Counted from the first letter of the stretch, positions 30,848-41,160 are shown. The stretch is DNA of 64,000 nt from Bacillus massiliglaciei (GCF_900098925.1 NZ_LT622360.1:449136-513135), one strand, 5' to 3'. The notes: a model not told the origin generated them from the letters alone. Translations and numbers: made by a program.

Positions 30848-30911
30848 AAAAAGGCGGTATTATCTTACATCCCTATTATAATCCAAACTTGTTCTGCAAG
30901 AAATAACTTGA

Positions 30912-30926
30912 TTCTTTTATATGGAA
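30912..30926 (-). promoter_or_regulatory. proposed PraR operator upstream of pobA
   Basis: On the minus strand TTCCATATAAAAGAA fits TTCCATATA-N3-GAA, inside longer arms CTTG...CAAG (30907-30930). It lies about 45-58 bases upstream of the expected start, a position typical of activation rather than repression. Confidence 0.55.
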
Positions 30927-30943
30927 CAAGCGGTCATAAAAAA

Positions 30944-30979
30944 TAAGAACCCGTTCGGATTTTCTGAACGGGTTCTTTT
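30944..30979. terminator. terminator downstream of speA
   Basis: AAGAACCCGTTCGG and CTGAACGGGTTCTT form the stem, with T-rich sequence beyond it on the minus strand, the direction of speA. Confidence 0.85.
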
Positions 30980-30985
30980 CAGCAT

Positions 30986-32440
30986 TTATTTTATAACACG
31001 AAGGAACTTAATTTCCGGATCTTCTGGACCTTGGACGGGCAGGCCGACTTCAAGGTTCTTTTGGATATAGGTGATATTTTCCTCGGTGATTCTTTCTCCC
31101 GGTATGAAAATCGGGATACCAGGAGGATAGACCATGATAAATTCTGCGCTGATTCTGCCTGCTGTTTCTTCAATCGGAACGACTTCCGTTTCTGCATAGA
31201 ACGCTTCTCTTGGTGACAGTGCCAATTCAGGAGCCTCAGGGAGCAGGACAGTAATTTCTTGCTCGGTGTAGCCCTCTTTTTGGAAAAGGTCTGCCAGATC
31301 CTGAAGAGCGTGAATTAATATATCTGCCTCTTTCTTTGTATCTCCTGGAGTAATAAGGCAAAGGATATTGTACAGGTCAGAAAGTTCGACTTCAATCGAA
31401 TATTTCTCACGAAGCCATCTTTCCACGTCGTAACCAGTGATTCCTAATCCTTTAACGGAGATGATTAATTTCGTCGGGTCATAATCGAAAGCTGCTTTAG
31501 ATCCTAATATTTCTTCACCGACACAATACAGATACGGAATTTCATTAATGGCTTTCCTCATGTAATTGGCAAGACTTATAGCCTGTTCTGCCATTGCATG
31601 TCCTTTCATGGCAAGCTGTTTCCTGGCAGTGTCCAGAGAGGCAAGAAGGATATAAGACGTAGAAGTAGTTGTTAGCATACTCAGAATGGATTGTACTCTG
31701 TTAACAGAGACAAGGCCTTCTTTGACATTTAAAATTGAGCTCTGCGTCATAGAACCGCCTAGCTTATGGACGCTTGTAGCAGCCATATCAGCACCAGCCT
31801 GCATGGCGGACATTGGAAGTTCATCATGAAAATGAATATGAACACCGTGTGCTTCGTCAACCAAAACAGGCATCCTGTAAGAATGAGTGATTTCAACAAT
31901 TCTTTTGAGGTCGGCAGCAATCCCAAAATAAGTCGGGTTGATGACAAGCAAACCTTTAGCATCAGGATGAAGAGCCAGTGTTTTTTCTACTTGTTCTACA
32001 GAAATCCCGTGTGAAATCCCCAGTGTTTTGTCGATTTCTGGATTAATAAAAATGGGAACAGCACCGGAAAAAACAATAGCAGACATAACGGATTTATGAA
32101 CATTCCTCGGTACGATGATTTTGTCTCCAGGCCCGCAAACCGTCATAACCATCGTCATAATGGCACCGCTTGTACCTTGTACAGAGAAAAATGTATGGTC
32201 AGCTCCGAATGCCTCAGCAGCCAAATCCTGTGCCTGTTTAATGATACCTTTCGGCTGATGAAGATCATCTAATGGAGCAATATTGATCAAGTCAATGGAT
32301 AATGCATTATCGCCAATAAATTGGCGGAATTCAGGATCCATTCCGGTTCCCTTTTTATGGCCGGGAATATGGAATTGGATAGGTGCTTTTTTAGCATGCT
32401 CTAGTAAGCCCGTAAATAAGGGAGTTTCATTTTGTGACAA
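30986..32440 (-). CDS. speA: arginine decarboxylase (Orn/Lys/Arg decarboxylase family)
   Basis: A 484-residue PLP-dependent decarboxylase of the short Orn/Lys/Arg class, as in B. subtilis SpeA, which makes agmatine for polyamine synthesis. The PLP-binding Lys lies in SVHKLGGSMTQSS (about 223-235), preceded by LVDEAHGVH. A C-terminal domain ends in VYPPGIPIFIPGE. Substrate specificity is taken from the SpeA resemblance and its place after the SR1 gene. Confidence 0.9.
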   Translation of the reverse strand: MSQNETPLFTGLLEHAKKAPIQFHIPGHKKGTGMDPEFRQFIGDNALSIDLINIAPLDDLHQPKGIIKQAQDLAAEAFGADHTFFSVQGTSGAIMTMVMTVCGPGDKIIVPRNVHKSVMSAIVFSGAVPIFINPEIDKTLGISHGISVEQVEKTLALHPDAKGLLVINPTYFGIAADLKRIVEITHSYRMPVLVDEAHGVHIHFHDELPMSAMQAGADMAATSVHKLGGSMTQSSILNVKEGLVSVNRVQSILSMLTTTSTSYILLASLDTARKQLAMKGHAMAEQAISLANYMRKAINEIPYLYCVGEEILGSKAAFDYDPTKLIISVKGLGITGYDVERWLREKYSIEVELSDLYNILCLITPGDTKKEADILIHALQDLADLFQKEGYTEQEITVLLPEAPELALSPREAFYAETEVVPIEETAGRISAEFIMVYPPGIPIFIPGERITEENITYIQKNLEVGLPVQGPEDPEIKFLRVIK

Positions 32441-32622
32441 TTCTTTTTGGCCCCTTTACTGAATAATAACTTTATAATAAAACAAAGAGAATTATAGCAT
32501 GTTCTCTATAGTGTTGCCTAGCTGGACTTTACATACTCCGGGAAGGGAGCACTAGTGATTGATGAGGCAAGGAATATTTGCCATAATGACAGAGAGGGAT
32601 TAGGGATAAGGGGGGAAGGGTT

Positions 32623-33582
32623 TTGAACTGGAAAACTCGAGTTACGGAACTGTTAGGGATTCAATATCCAATTGTACAGGGCGGCCTGGCCTATTTAGCA
32701 TATTCTGATCTTGCAGCTGCAGTATCGAACGCTGGAGGCCTGGGTCAGGTGACCGCGATGTCCCTGGAAACACCGGAAAAACTGGTCGATGAAATACGCA
32801 GGACAAAGTCTTTGACAGACCGGCCGTTTGGCGTTAATTTTGCGATTGGCCAGCACGGCCGGCCATATGAGCATTTCTTAGAAGCGGCTTTAAATGAAGG
32901 GATTGCTGCAGTATCTGTTACTGGAGGAAATCCAGCTCCTTTTCTTGACTTTGTAAAAGGTTATCCTGTAAAAAAACTTGTACTTGTTGCCGCAAAAAGA
33001 CAGGCCGTCAAAGCAGAAGAGCTAGGGGCTGATGCTGTTATGGTTGTGGGGCAGGAGGGCGGAGGACATTTAGGAAGAGAGGATATAGGAACTTCTGTCC
33101 TTGTTCCTCAAGTAGTGGATTCTGTAAAAATACCAGTTATTGCTTCCGGTGGAATCGGTGACGGCCGGGGCCTGATGGCTGCCATGGCCTTGGGAGCAGA
33201 AGGTATTGAGATGGGGACAAGATTTATTGCTGTAAGAGAATGTTTAGATGCCCATCCGTTATATAAAGAAGCGCTTGTAAATGGAACGGAAAGTGATACC
33301 GTCGTTATTAAGCGATCAATTGGCGCTCCTGCACGCGTGATTCAGAATAGCTGGACGGAGAAGATTTTAGAGATTGAAAAGGAACAGGGCGGGTATGAAA
33401 AGATAAAAGATTACATAAGCGGTACAGCCAATCAGCGTTATATTCATCAAGGTGAAATAGATAATGGTTTTGGCTGGGCCGGCCAGGTAATGGGTCTCAT
33501 TCATGATATACCGTCTGCTTCGGAACTATTCAGCAAGATTATAGGAGAGGCGGAGGAAATCAGGAGAAAATGGGCAGACTGA
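32623..33582 (+). CDS. nitronate monooxygenase-type flavin oxidoreductase
   Basis: The 319-residue FMN-binding TIM-barrel protein belongs to the 2-nitropropane dioxygenase/nitronate monooxygenase family (also related to FabK). The signature GQEGGGHLGR (about 143-152) and the phosphate-binding IASGGIGDGRG and GAEGIEMGTRF are present. It may detoxify alkyl nitronates; FabK-type activity cannot be excluded. Start TTG 32623 follows a G-rich site (AAGGGGGGAAGGG). Confidence 0.82.
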   Translation: MNWKTRVTELLGIQYPIVQGGLAYLAYSDLAAAVSNAGGLGQVTAMSLETPEKLVDEIRRTKSLTDRPFGVNFAIGQHGRPYEHFLEAALNEGIAAVSVTGGNPAPFLDFVKGYPVKKLVLVAAKRQAVKAEELGADAVMVVGQEGGGHLGREDIGTSVLVPQVVDSVKIPVIASGGIGDGRGLMAAMALGAEGIEMGTRFIAVRECLDAHPLYKEALVNGTESDTVVIKRSIGAPARVIQNSWTEKILEIEKEQGGYEKIKDYISGTANQRYIHQGEIDNGFGWAGQVMGLIHDIPSASELFSKIIGEAEEIRRKWAD

Positions 33583-33614
33583 AAGTATAAGACCTGTAGA
33601 AAAGAGGGGCTGTA

Positions 33615-33890
33615 ATGGAATATCAATATCCAATGGACTTTGAGTGGTCAACTGAAGAAATTGTAGATGTCATTCATTTTTTTGAAGCTGTTGAAAAAGC
33701 ATACGAAAGCAAAATACAAAAAGAAGAACTAATGAAAGCTTATAGGAGATTTAAAGAAATTGTCCCCGGCAAAGCAGATGAAAAAAATTATACAGATGAA
33801 TTTCAGAAGAGTAGCGGCTATTCAGCCTATCAGGTTATCAAAGCTGCCAAGAATGCAGAAGACGGTGCCTGGATCCAGCTGAAAAAATAA
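33615..33890 (+). CDS. yktA: UPF0223 protein YktA
   Basis: A 91-residue small acidic protein of the UPF0223 family (YQYPMDFEWSTEEIVDVIHF). Function unknown. It follows the nitronate monooxygenase gene after 32 bases with AGGGG upstream. In B. subtilis it lies next to speA and yktB; here the trp operon separates it from yktB. Confidence 0.85.
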   Translation: MEYQYPMDFEWSTEEIVDVIHFFEAVEKAYESKIQKEELMKAYRRFKEIVPGKADEKNYTDEFQKSSGYSAYQVIKAAKNAEDGAWIQLKK

Positions 33891-33915
33891 CAACAAGAAA
33901 ATTCGGATAATTGGG

Positions 33916-33944
33916 TTGACAAAAGTTCAAAAGAGGATTAGTAT
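33916..33944 (+). promoter_or_regulatory. trp operon promoter
   Basis: TTGACA (33916-33921) and TAGTAT (33939-33944), 17 bases apart, precede the T-box leaders. TATAAC just downstream is an alternative -10. Confidence 0.7.
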
Positions 33945-33949
33945 AACAA

Positions 33950-34228
33950 GTAAGATTTTAATGAATAAAGGCATTGACGAAGAAAAGTAACTTTATGCTG
34001 TTCTCAAGAGAGCCGGTGGGTGGTGCGAACTGGCGGACAAAGTAAAGTGAATGGCCTTCCGAGCTCCAAACCGAAACTTTTAAGGAGTAGGCTTTGGCGA
34101 AAAGTCCCATCGTTACAAGGGAAAGGTGTTCAATTTGGATACCGTAAAGTGAGCTGTTTTAGCTAATAAAGGTGGTACCACGGGTTCCTCGTCCTTTGGA
34201 TGAGGGCCCTTTTTGCGTTTTTTTAATA
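33950..34228 (+). promoter_or_regulatory. tryptophan T-box riboswitch 1
   Basis: The conserved T-box AAAGGTGGTACCACGGG (34168-34184) is followed by a terminator (CCTTT...GGGCCC and a T-run). Stem I has AGAGAGCC and ends with GTGAATGGCC, giving specifier TGG (Trp) at 34052-34054. Uncharged tRNA-Trp would stabilise the antiterminator. This is the first of two in series. Confidence 0.88.
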
Positions 34229-34387
34229 GGGCCTTATAAAACAAATGCAGCTTTTATCATTTTCAGTGAAGCCTAAATAGAAATGGGGAACAGGTAAGGA
34301 TCCTTGCAGAAAACGTTCTGTTAGGGTTAGAACAGTAAAGTTTATGAGAAGCTTCTAATAATTGGTAACTGAATATTCAAAATCTTT

Positions 34388-34645
34388 GATTAAGAGTAGT
34401 AGCTTTTTTAGATGCGTGACAGAGAGCTGGGATGGTGGAAACCGGCATGCTATAAAAAGGTGAATGGACTTATGAGTGATTTCTTGAAACAGCAGTAGGG
34501 AAATCCGGTGATTCGCCGTTATCTGAATCTTAAAGATTGTTTATCTTTAAGGAAAGTGGGAAAATTCATTTTTCCAAACGAGGTGGCACCGCGGTCAAAA
34601 TCGTCCTCTGCAGGCAGTTATTATGCATGCAGGGGATTTTTTTAT
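34388..34645 (+). promoter_or_regulatory. tryptophan T-box riboswitch 2
   Basis: Stem I has AGAGAGCTGGGATGG and GGTGAATGGAC, with specifier TGG (Trp) at 34465-34467. The T-box AACGAGGTGGCACCGCGG is at about 34577-34594, then a terminator CCTCTGCA...TGCAGGGG with seven T's. It lies immediately before trpE; the tandem arrangement should sharpen the response to uncharged tRNA-Trp. Sequence between the two leaders shows no gene. Confidence 0.9.
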
Positions 34646-34668
34646 TACCAAAATGGGGGTATAAGCAC

Positions 34669-36057
34669 ATGAATCAGACAAAAATGCCGAAGAAAATTCA
34701 CTTTTCGATAGAAACAATTGAGGGAGATATTCATACACCGATTGCCATATTCCAGAAAATTGCCGGTGAGAAAAAGTTTCTTCTGGAAAGCTCCCATTCT
34801 CATCATGATAAAGGACGTTATTCCTATATTGGGAACCATCCATACTTGGAAGTTGCGGCTTATGGATCCGAAATTGTCATTCAGGACCATGTGATTGATA
34901 CGGCTGAAAGAAAGAATATGAACATTGTAGACTTTCTGAAATCAGAGCTGTGTGTGGAAGTGGATGAATTGCCTGAGAAACTTCCATTCAACGGCGGAGC
35001 CATTGGGTACTTTGGATATGATGTCATACGGCAGCATGAAAATATAGGAACGGTCCCTGCTGATGAACTGGGTATGCCGGATGCACATTTCTTATTTTTT
35101 AAGCAGCTCTTCGTGTTTGATCATTTAAAGCAAAAAATCCATTTGATCACAGCGGAGGAAAATAAAGAAGAGAGCTTTGCGGAAATGAAAAAATTAGCTG
35201 AGAGGCCGCTGATCCATGAAGACCTTGAGTTTGAGCCGCTGAATTATCATTCGAATTTTACGAAGGAAGAATTTGTAGAAATGGTAGAGAAAGCGAAAGA
35301 AGCAATCATAGACGGCGAAGTATTCCAAATTGTGCTTTCTCAACGATTCCAGGCAGCGTATAAGGGCGACCCTTTCCAGGCATATCGCCGACTGAGGCTG
35401 GCCAATCCATCTCCTTACATGTTTTATATTGAATTCGGTAATGTGACCGTTCTGGGATCTTCACCGGAAAGTTTAATAAGCGTATCGGACGGAGTTGTTC
35501 ACGTTAATCCGATTGCCGGAACAAGGCCGAGAGGAAAGACAGTGGAGGAGGACTTAGGCTATGAAAAAAGTCTGCTTAAAGATGAAAAGGAATTAGCAGA
35601 GCACAGGATGCTGGTGGACCTGGGCCGAAATGATTTAGGAAGAGTGTGTGAAATAGGCTCAATTAAGCTGACGGAAGAAATGAAGATTGAACGATATCAG
35701 CATGTTATGCACATTGCCTCTAAAATCAGCGGACAACTGAAAGAAGGGGTAAATGGGTTGGATGCCTTAGCAGTTTGCCTGCCGGCAGGGACAGTATCGG
35801 GTGCTCCGAAAATCAGAGCGATGGAATTAATCAATGAACTGGAAAACAGCAAAAGAGGCCTGTATTCCGGTTCCATCGGGTACATTGGTTTTGGCGGCCG
35901 GCTTGATATGGCCTTGGCTATCCGCACGATGATCATTAAAGACGGAAAAGCAACCGTGCAGGCGGGAGCAGGAATTGTTTACGATTCTAATCCTGAAAAG
36001 GAATATGAAGAAACGCAAAATAAAGCAAAAGCGCTGATGGAGGTTCATAAAAAATGA
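34669..36057 (+). CDS. trpE: anthranilate synthase component I
   Basis: TrpE converts chorismate to anthranilate using ammonia from TrpG. The 462 residues include an N-terminal regulatory part with the LESSHSHHDKGRYSYIG segment (feedback site region) and the chorismate-binding domain with IVLSQRF, PIAGTRPRG and LPAGTVSGAPKIRAM. ATG 34669 follows GGGGGT and is right after the T-box terminator; an upstream in-frame codon at 34537 lies inside the T-box. First of seven trp genes, overlapping trpG by four bases. Confidence 0.96.
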   Translation: MNQTKMPKKIHFSIETIEGDIHTPIAIFQKIAGEKKFLLESSHSHHDKGRYSYIGNHPYLEVAAYGSEIVIQDHVIDTAERKNMNIVDFLKSELCVEVDELPEKLPFNGGAIGYFGYDVIRQHENIGTVPADELGMPDAHFLFFKQLFVFDHLKQKIHLITAEENKEESFAEMKKLAERPLIHEDLEFEPLNYHSNFTKEEFVEMVEKAKEAIIDGEVFQIVLSQRFQAAYKGDPFQAYRRLRLANPSPYMFYIEFGNVTVLGSSPESLISVSDGVVHVNPIAGTRPRGKTVEEDLGYEKSLLKDEKELAEHRMLVDLGRNDLGRVCEIGSIKLTEEMKIERYQHVMHIASKISGQLKEGVNGLDALAVCLPAGTVSGAPKIRAMELINELENSKRGLYSGSIGYIGFGGRLDMALAIRTMIIKDGKATVQAGAGIVYDSNPEKEYEETQNKAKALMEVHKK

Positions 36058-36662
36058 TATTGCTCATCGATAATTATGATTCATTCACCTATAATCTGTA
36101 TCAATATTTAGGAGAAGTCGAAAAAGATATTCTTGTAAAACGAAATGATGAAATTTCACTGGGAGAAATAGAGAGTCTGAATCCAGATTCTATTATTATT
36201 TCACCAGGGCCCGGAAGGCCGGAGAATGCTGGAATCAGTGTAGATATGATTAAACGGTTTTATAAGGAAAAGCCAATTCTCGGTATTTGTCTGGGGCACC
36301 AGGCGATAGGTACAGCGTTTGGAGCCGAAGTAGTCGGGGCTCAGAATATTATGCATGGCAAAACCTCTATCGTCAAACATGACGGTTCAGATCTGTTTAA
36401 AAATCAGGAAGAAGCTTTTCCTGTGATGCGGTATCATTCACTTGTGATTCAGAAAGGGAGTCTGCCGGAGGAGCTGAAGGCTGCCGCCTATTCTGATGAC
36501 GATGGTGAAATTATGGCGATACGCCACAGTACATTTCCACTGTATGGCTTGCAGTTTCATCCGGAATCAATCGGAACACTGACAGGAAAAGAATTGCTGC
36601 ACAGATTTCAAAGAATCGCTTTGGACTTTCACAAAGAACGGATGAAGGAAATTACTCAATAA
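36054..36662 (+). CDS. trpG: anthranilate synthase glutamine amidotransferase
   Basis: A 202-residue class I glutamine amidotransferase with the nucleophile Cys in GICLGHQAIG and catalytic His-Glu in GLQFHPESI. It supplies ammonia to TrpE. In B. subtilis the single trpG/pabA lies in the folate operon; here it is in the trp operon, so it may be dedicated to tryptophan unless no other copy exists. Confidence 0.93.
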   Translation: MILLIDNYDSFTYNLYQYLGEVEKDILVKRNDEISLGEIESLNPDSIIISPGPGRPENAGISVDMIKRFYKEKPILGICLGHQAIGTAFGAEVVGAQNIMHGKTSIVKHDGSDLFKNQEEAFPVMRYHSLVIQKGSLPEELKAAAYSDDDGEIMAIRHSTFPLYGLQFHPESIGTLTGKELLHRFQRIALDFHKERMKEITQ

Positions 36663-36686
36663 AATTCAAACATGGAGGAATGAGTT

Positions 36687-37709
36687 TTGAAGAGATATTT
36701 AGAGAAGTTAGCAGAGCGTCGTAATTTGACAGAAGAAGAGATGAGCATAGCGGCAAAGTCCTTGTTTGAAAATGAAATCAATGACAGTGAGATTGCAGCC
36801 TTTATGGTTGCATTAAAATCAAAAGGTGAAACAGCAGGAGAAATTGCGGGAATCGTCAACACGATGCGGAGTTTTTCAATGTCTGTTGAAATAGATGGCG
36901 ATAATGTCATGGATAATTGCGGTACAGGCGGAGATGGTTCCCAAAGTTTTAATATCAGTACAACATCCGCTTTTGTTTTGGCCGGGGGAGGGCTGAAGGT
37001 TGCCAAGCATGGTAACCGGAGCATTTCCAGCAAAACTGGGAGTGCGGATGTGCTGGAAACGCTGGGTGTCGATTTGAATATGGACTCTGCTCAAATGGAA
37101 AAAGCATTAAATGAGATTGGCATCGCCTTTTTGTTTGCACCGTCTGTCCATCCGAAAATTGCGAGAATCATGAAGGTCAGGAAAGAATTAAAGATCCCGA
37201 CTGTATTTAACCTGATTGGTCCATTGACGAACCCTGTTGATTTGAAAACGCAGCTTCTTGGAATAAACCGAAGAGATATGCTGCCGCTTTTTGCAGAAGT
37301 CTTAAGAAAATTGGGCAGAAAAAGGGCTGTAATCGTAAATGGAGCAGGAGGGATGGATGAAGCCAGTCTCCAAGGAGAAAATTCCCTGGTTCTGCTGAAT
37401 GAAGGGAACATAACGTCTTTCACACTGACTCCGGAAGAAGCAGGGCTGACTCGATTTGATAACGAGAAAATCAAGGGAGGTAATGCGAAGGAAAATGCGG
37501 AAATCCTGCTTAGAATTTTAAAGGGAGAAAAGGGTCCATACAGAGATACGGTATTGCTTAATGCTGGGCTGGGTTTTTTCGCTCATGGGACGGCATCAAG
37601 CATTCCTGAAGGCGTAAACTTGGCCAGAAAAAGTATTGACAGCGGTGCAGCATTAAACAAGCTGGAATCTTTAATCACGCTGGGAAATCGGAATAAGGCG
37701 GTTTTATAA
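36687..37709 (+). CDS. trpD: anthranilate phosphoribosyltransferase
   Basis: A 340-residue phosphoribosyltransferase with the PRPP loop DNCGTGGDGSQSFNIST and the KHGNRSISSKTGSADVLE motif. It attaches phosphoribose to anthranilate. Start TTG 36687 lies eight bases after GGAGG. Its stop is directly followed by the trpC start. Confidence 0.95.
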   Translation: MKRYLEKLAERRNLTEEEMSIAAKSLFENEINDSEIAAFMVALKSKGETAGEIAGIVNTMRSFSMSVEIDGDNVMDNCGTGGDGSQSFNISTTSAFVLAGGGLKVAKHGNRSISSKTGSADVLETLGVDLNMDSAQMEKALNEIGIAFLFAPSVHPKIARIMKVRKELKIPTVFNLIGPLTNPVDLKTQLLGINRRDMLPLFAEVLRKLGRKRAVIVNGAGGMDEASLQGENSLVLLNEGNITSFTLTPEEAGLTRFDNEKIKGGNAKENAEILLRILKGEKGPYRDTVLLNAGLGFFAHGTASSIPEGVNLARKSIDSGAALNKLESLITLGNRNKAVL

Positions 37710-38477
37710 ATGGAAAACATTTTAACTCAAATTATTAATAAGAAGAAAGTGGAAATCGAACATTTAAAAAAGAATAAACTGACGGCGGAATCAGTCAGCA
37801 ATGGTCCTTCGCTTGTTGAAAAACTGAGAAAGGCCAGCCGCCTGGAGATTATCTCTGAAATAAAAAGGGCTTCCCCGTCAAAAGGAAATATTAATCTTGA
37901 TGTAAACCCTGTGCAGCAGGCAATGGAATATGAAAGAAATGGGGCTGCTGCGATTTCGGTGCTAACGGATGAGAGTTTTTTTAAAGGGACGTTCAAGGAT
38001 CTGCATGATGTAAGTGAAGCTGTATCTATTCCAAGGCTTTGCAAGGACTTCATTATTAACGAAGTTCAAATTGATTATGCAAGACATCATGGAGCAACTG
38101 TTATTCTTTTGATAGTAGCAGCGCTTCCGGCCAATCGGTTAGAACAGTTGTATCGTTATGCGAAAAGTTTAGGACTTGATGTGTTGACTGAAGTTCACGA
38201 TGAATTTGAATTGGAAACTGCTTTAACATTAGAGGCTGAACTGATCGGTATAAATAATCGGGATTTGAAAACATTTGAGGTGCATCTTTCAGTAACAGAG
38301 AGACTGGCCAAGAATATTGATTTAAGCCGGCATATCCTTGTAAGTGAAAGTGGTATCAAGACGAGAGAAGACGCGATAAGAGTGAAAGAGGCCGGTGCAA
38401 AAGCAATTCTTGTCGGTGAAACTTTAATGCGTGCCAATAATGTTTCACAAATGGTCAAAGCGCTGCAGGTAACCTGA
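37710..38477 (+). CDS. trpC: indole-3-glycerol-phosphate synthase
   Basis: A 255-residue TIM barrel closing the indole ring. Typical motifs are EIKRASPSKGNI (catalytic Lys), VLTDESFFKGTF, CKDFI, and SESGIKTRED. The ATG directly follows the trpD stop with no clear ribosome-binding site, so translation is probably coupled. Confidence 0.95.
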   Translation: MENILTQIINKKKVEIEHLKKNKLTAESVSNGPSLVEKLRKASRLEIISEIKRASPSKGNINLDVNPVQQAMEYERNGAAAISVLTDESFFKGTFKDLHDVSEAVSIPRLCKDFIINEVQIDYARHHGATVILLIVAALPANRLEQLYRYAKSLGLDVLTEVHDEFELETALTLEAELIGINNRDLKTFEVHLSVTERLAKNIDLSRHILVSESGIKTREDAIRVKEAGAKAILVGETLMRANNVSQMVKALQVT

Positions 38478-38491
38478 TGGAGGCGGAAAAC

Positions 38492-39112
38492 ATGTTAGTG
38501 AAGATATGCGGCATACAAACAGCGGAAGCCGGCCGGTTAGCGGCTGAAGCAGGAGCAGATCTGCTTGGGTTCATTTTTGCTGACAGCAGCAGAAGAATAG
38601 AGCCTGAGGATGCTGCCTCGATTATAAACCAACTGCCAGGGGGGACAAAGACAGTAGGCGTCTTTATGAATCAGGAATATGAAGAGGTTATCCGAACTGC
38701 TGCTGAGGCAGGCGTTGATTTCATACAGCTTCATGGCTCGGAACCTGAAGAATTTGCGAGGGAGCTGCCTTATCCGGTTATTAAAGCATGGTCCATCCGG
38801 ACTTTAGAGGATTTAAAAGCCGCTGCCGATTATCCCGCAGAATTTCATCTATTGGATCTGCCAAAAGAAAAACAGGCTGGATCCCGAAAAACACTTGACT
38901 GGGTAATCCTGAAAGACTCCGGTCTCCTCCCTGAGAAAATTTTGCTGGCCGGCGGCTTAACTCCGGAAAATGTCGGAAAAGCCATCCAGTCAGTATCCCC
39001 GGCCGGAGTGGATGTAGCAAGCGGGGTAGAGACAGAGGGAAAAAAGGATCCAAAAAAAATACGAGATTTCATTAAAATGGCAAAAAAACCAATAAGAGAG
39101 GACGAGGCATAA
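38492..39112 (+). CDS. trpF: phosphoribosylanthranilate isomerase
   Basis: A 206-residue TIM barrel with the catalytic Cys in [10 protein letters not shown] and the Asp in the phosphate-site region ([11 protein letters not shown]). ATG 38492 follows GGAGGCGG; an ATG at 38477 overlaps the trpC stop and lies before that site. It ends one base into the trpB start. Confidence 0.94.
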   Translation: MLVKICGIQTAEAGRLAAEAGADLLGFIFADSSRRIEPEDAASIINQLPGGTKTVGVFMNQEYEEVIRTAAEAGVDFIQLHGSEPEEFARELPYPVIKAWSIRTLEDLKAAADYPAEFHLLDLPKEKQAGSRKTLDWVILKDSGLLPEKILLAGGLTPENVGKAIQSVSPAGVDVASGVETEGKKDPKKIRDFIKMAKKPIREDEA

Positions 39113-40320
39113 TGGGAGTATATACACAGCCTGATCAGAACGGACATTATGGAATATACGGGGGTAAATTCATACCTGAAACATTGGTGGCTGCCATTCA
39201 AGAGCTTGAGCAAGTCTATCATGATGCTAAACTGGATCCGGCTTTTCAAACAGAGCTGGATTACTATCTGGAGCAATATGTTGGCAGGGAAACGCCCCTT
39301 TATTTTGCCGAAAATCTGACGAAAGCTGCAGGAGGAGCCAAAATATATTTAAAAAGGGAAGATTTAAATCATACGGGCGCACACAAAATTAATAATACAA
39401 TCGGCCAGGCACTGCTGACGAAAAGAATGGGAAAGAAGAAGGTAATTGCAGAAACTGGAGCGGGTCAGCATGGTGTAGCAACAGCGACAGTCTGTGCCTT
39501 GCTGAACTTGGAATGCATCATTTTTATGGGCGCTGAAGATATCAGAAGGCAAAAGCTAAATGTCTTCCGAATGGAATTGCTGGGAGCCAAAGTGGTATCT
39601 GTTGAACAGGGAAGCGGAACATTGAAGGATGCAGTGAACGAAGCCTTAAGATTTTGGGTGGCCAACGTTGATGATACTCATTATATTATGGGGTCGGTTT
39701 TAGGACCGCATCCTTTCCCGGTGATTGTCCGTGATTTTCAGAGTGTCATAGGTACAGAGACACGAAGGCAAATCCAAGAAGCAGAAGGCGGGCTCCCTGA
39801 TGCAGTTGTGGCATGTATAGGGGGAGGAAGCAACGCAATGGGGATGTTTTATCCGTTTATTGAAGACGCAGCAGTCCGTCTTTATGGAGTAGAAGCAGCA
39901 GGACACGGACTGGATACCGGCCTTCATGCATCTAGTCTTACGAAAGGGAAGCCGGGGGTGCTTCATGGATCATTTATGTACGTTCTGCAAAATGAAGACG
40001 GTCAGATACAGGAAGCGCATTCTATTTCTGCCGGTCTTGATTACCCTGGTGTAGGTCCTGAACACAGTTATCTTAAAGATATCAATCGGGTTCAGTATCA
40101 TTCCGTGACCGATCAGGAAGCTTTGGAGGCTTTAACAATGCTGTGCAGGCAGGAAGGGATCATCCCTGCATTGGAAAGCTCTCACGCTGTAGCTTTTGCT
40201 ATGAAGCTTGCTAAAGAAATGAGCAAAGATGAGAGCTTGGTTATTTGTCTGTCCGGAAGAGGGGACAAGGATGTAGAAACCGTTCAATCTAAACTAGGAG
40301 GAGCAGAACATGGAGAATAA
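39112..40320 (+). CDS. trpB: tryptophan synthase beta chain
   Basis: A 402-residue PLP enzyme that condenses indole with serine. The PLP Lys is in [15 protein letters not shown] (about 85-99) and the phosphate cup is [12 protein letters not shown]. It partners with TrpA, whose gene overlaps its end by 11 bases. Confidence 0.97.
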   Translation: MGVYTQPDQNGHYGIYGGKFIPETLVAAIQELEQVYHDAKLDPAFQTELDYYLEQYVGRETPLYFAENLTKAAGGAKIYLKREDLNHTGAHKINNTIGQALLTKRMGKKKVIAETGAGQHGVATATVCALLNLECIIFMGAEDIRRQKLNVFRMELLGAKVVSVEQGSGTLKDAVNEALRFWVANVDDTHYIMGSVLGPHPFPVIVRDFQSVIGTETRRQIQEAEGGLPDAVVACIGGGSNAMGMFYPFIEDAAVRLYGVEAAGHGLDTGLHASSLTKGKPGVLHGSFMYVLQNEDGQIQEAHSISAGLDYPGVGPEHSYLKDINRVQYHSVTDQEALEALTMLCRQEGIIPALESSHAVAFAMKLAKEMSKDESLVICLSGRGDKDVETVQSKLGGAEHGE

Positions 40321-41095
40321 CCGAATTGCGCAGGCACTTAGGGCAGAAAAAGAAAGAGGAGAAAAAGCGTTTATCCCGTATATCATGGCCGGTGACGGCG
40401 GACTGGAACGGCTGAAAGAAGATTTATTGTTTTTTCAAAAGAATGGGGCAACGGCAATCGAACTTGGAATACCTTTTTCTGACCCCGTTGCAGACGGCCC
40501 CGTGATTCAGCTTGCTGGTATAAGGGCATTAGAAGAAGGAGTGACTTTAAATAACATTTTGCTGGAGCTGGAGCGGATATCCTCTGAAGTAACTATTCCG
40601 GTGATTTTGATGGGCTATACTAATTCCATTTTAGCCTATGGGATCGAGCGCTTTGCTGAGAATGCTGTAAAGGCTGGCGTAGCCGGGTGTATTATTCCTG
40701 ATCTGCCTCCTGAAGAGGAAGTGATTTTTAGTCCGATAAAATCCGCCGGGATCACTCTGATCAGATTGATTACGTTGACTTCTTCAGAAGAAAGGGTCAA
40801 AGCCATTACAAAAGAGGCGGAAGGATTTATTTATGCTGTTACTGTAAAAGGAATTACAGGTGCCAGAAAAAGCTTTGGGAAAGAGGTCGGCGAATATCTT
40901 AAGACAGCCCGTGAATTAAGCCCTGTTCCTGTGCTGGCCGGTTTTGGGATTTCTACGCCAGAGCATGTACGGGAGACAACGGCTTATTGCGACGGCGTGA
41001 TTGTGGGCAGTAAAATTATTCAATGCCTGCAAGAAGGAAGAAAACAGGAGATTATTGATCTCATTCAATCCGCTAAAATTGCTGTAACAAAATGA
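40310..41095 (+). CDS. trpA: tryptophan synthase alpha chain
   Basis: A 261-residue TIM barrel that releases indole from indoleglycerol phosphate. The catalytic Asp lies in [15 protein letters not shown] and Glu in ATAIELG; the phosphate site is [16 protein letters not shown] in the trpB end precedes the ATG. Last gene of trpEGDCFBA. Confidence 0.96.
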   Translation: MENNRIAQALRAEKERGEKAFIPYIMAGDGGLERLKEDLLFFQKNGATAIELGIPFSDPVADGPVIQLAGIRALEEGVTLNNILLELERISSEVTIPVILMGYTNSILAYGIERFAENAVKAGVAGCIIPDLPPEEEVIFSPIKSAGITLIRLITLTSSEERVKAITKEAEGFIYAVTVKGITGARKSFGKEVGEYLKTARELSPVPVLAGFGISTPEHVRETTAYCDGVIVGSKIIQCLQEGRKQEIIDLIQSAKIAVTK

Positions 41096-41117
41096 ACTCA
41101 GCAAATAGGACGAGAAG

Positions 41118-41160
41118 AAAACAGGCTGCCCGTATATTAGACCGGACAGCCTGTTTAATA
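41118..41160. terminator. terminator between trpA and yktB
   Basis: AAACAGGCTG pairs with CAGCCTGTTT across an 18-base loop that can form extra pairs (CCG/CGG). It lies between convergent genes and T-runs are short. Confidence 0.7.

Noticed and set aside
39112-39112. One-base overlap of trpF and trpB as a possible sequencing error
   Set aside because: TAATG stop-start overlaps are normal in trp operons and both proteins are full length.
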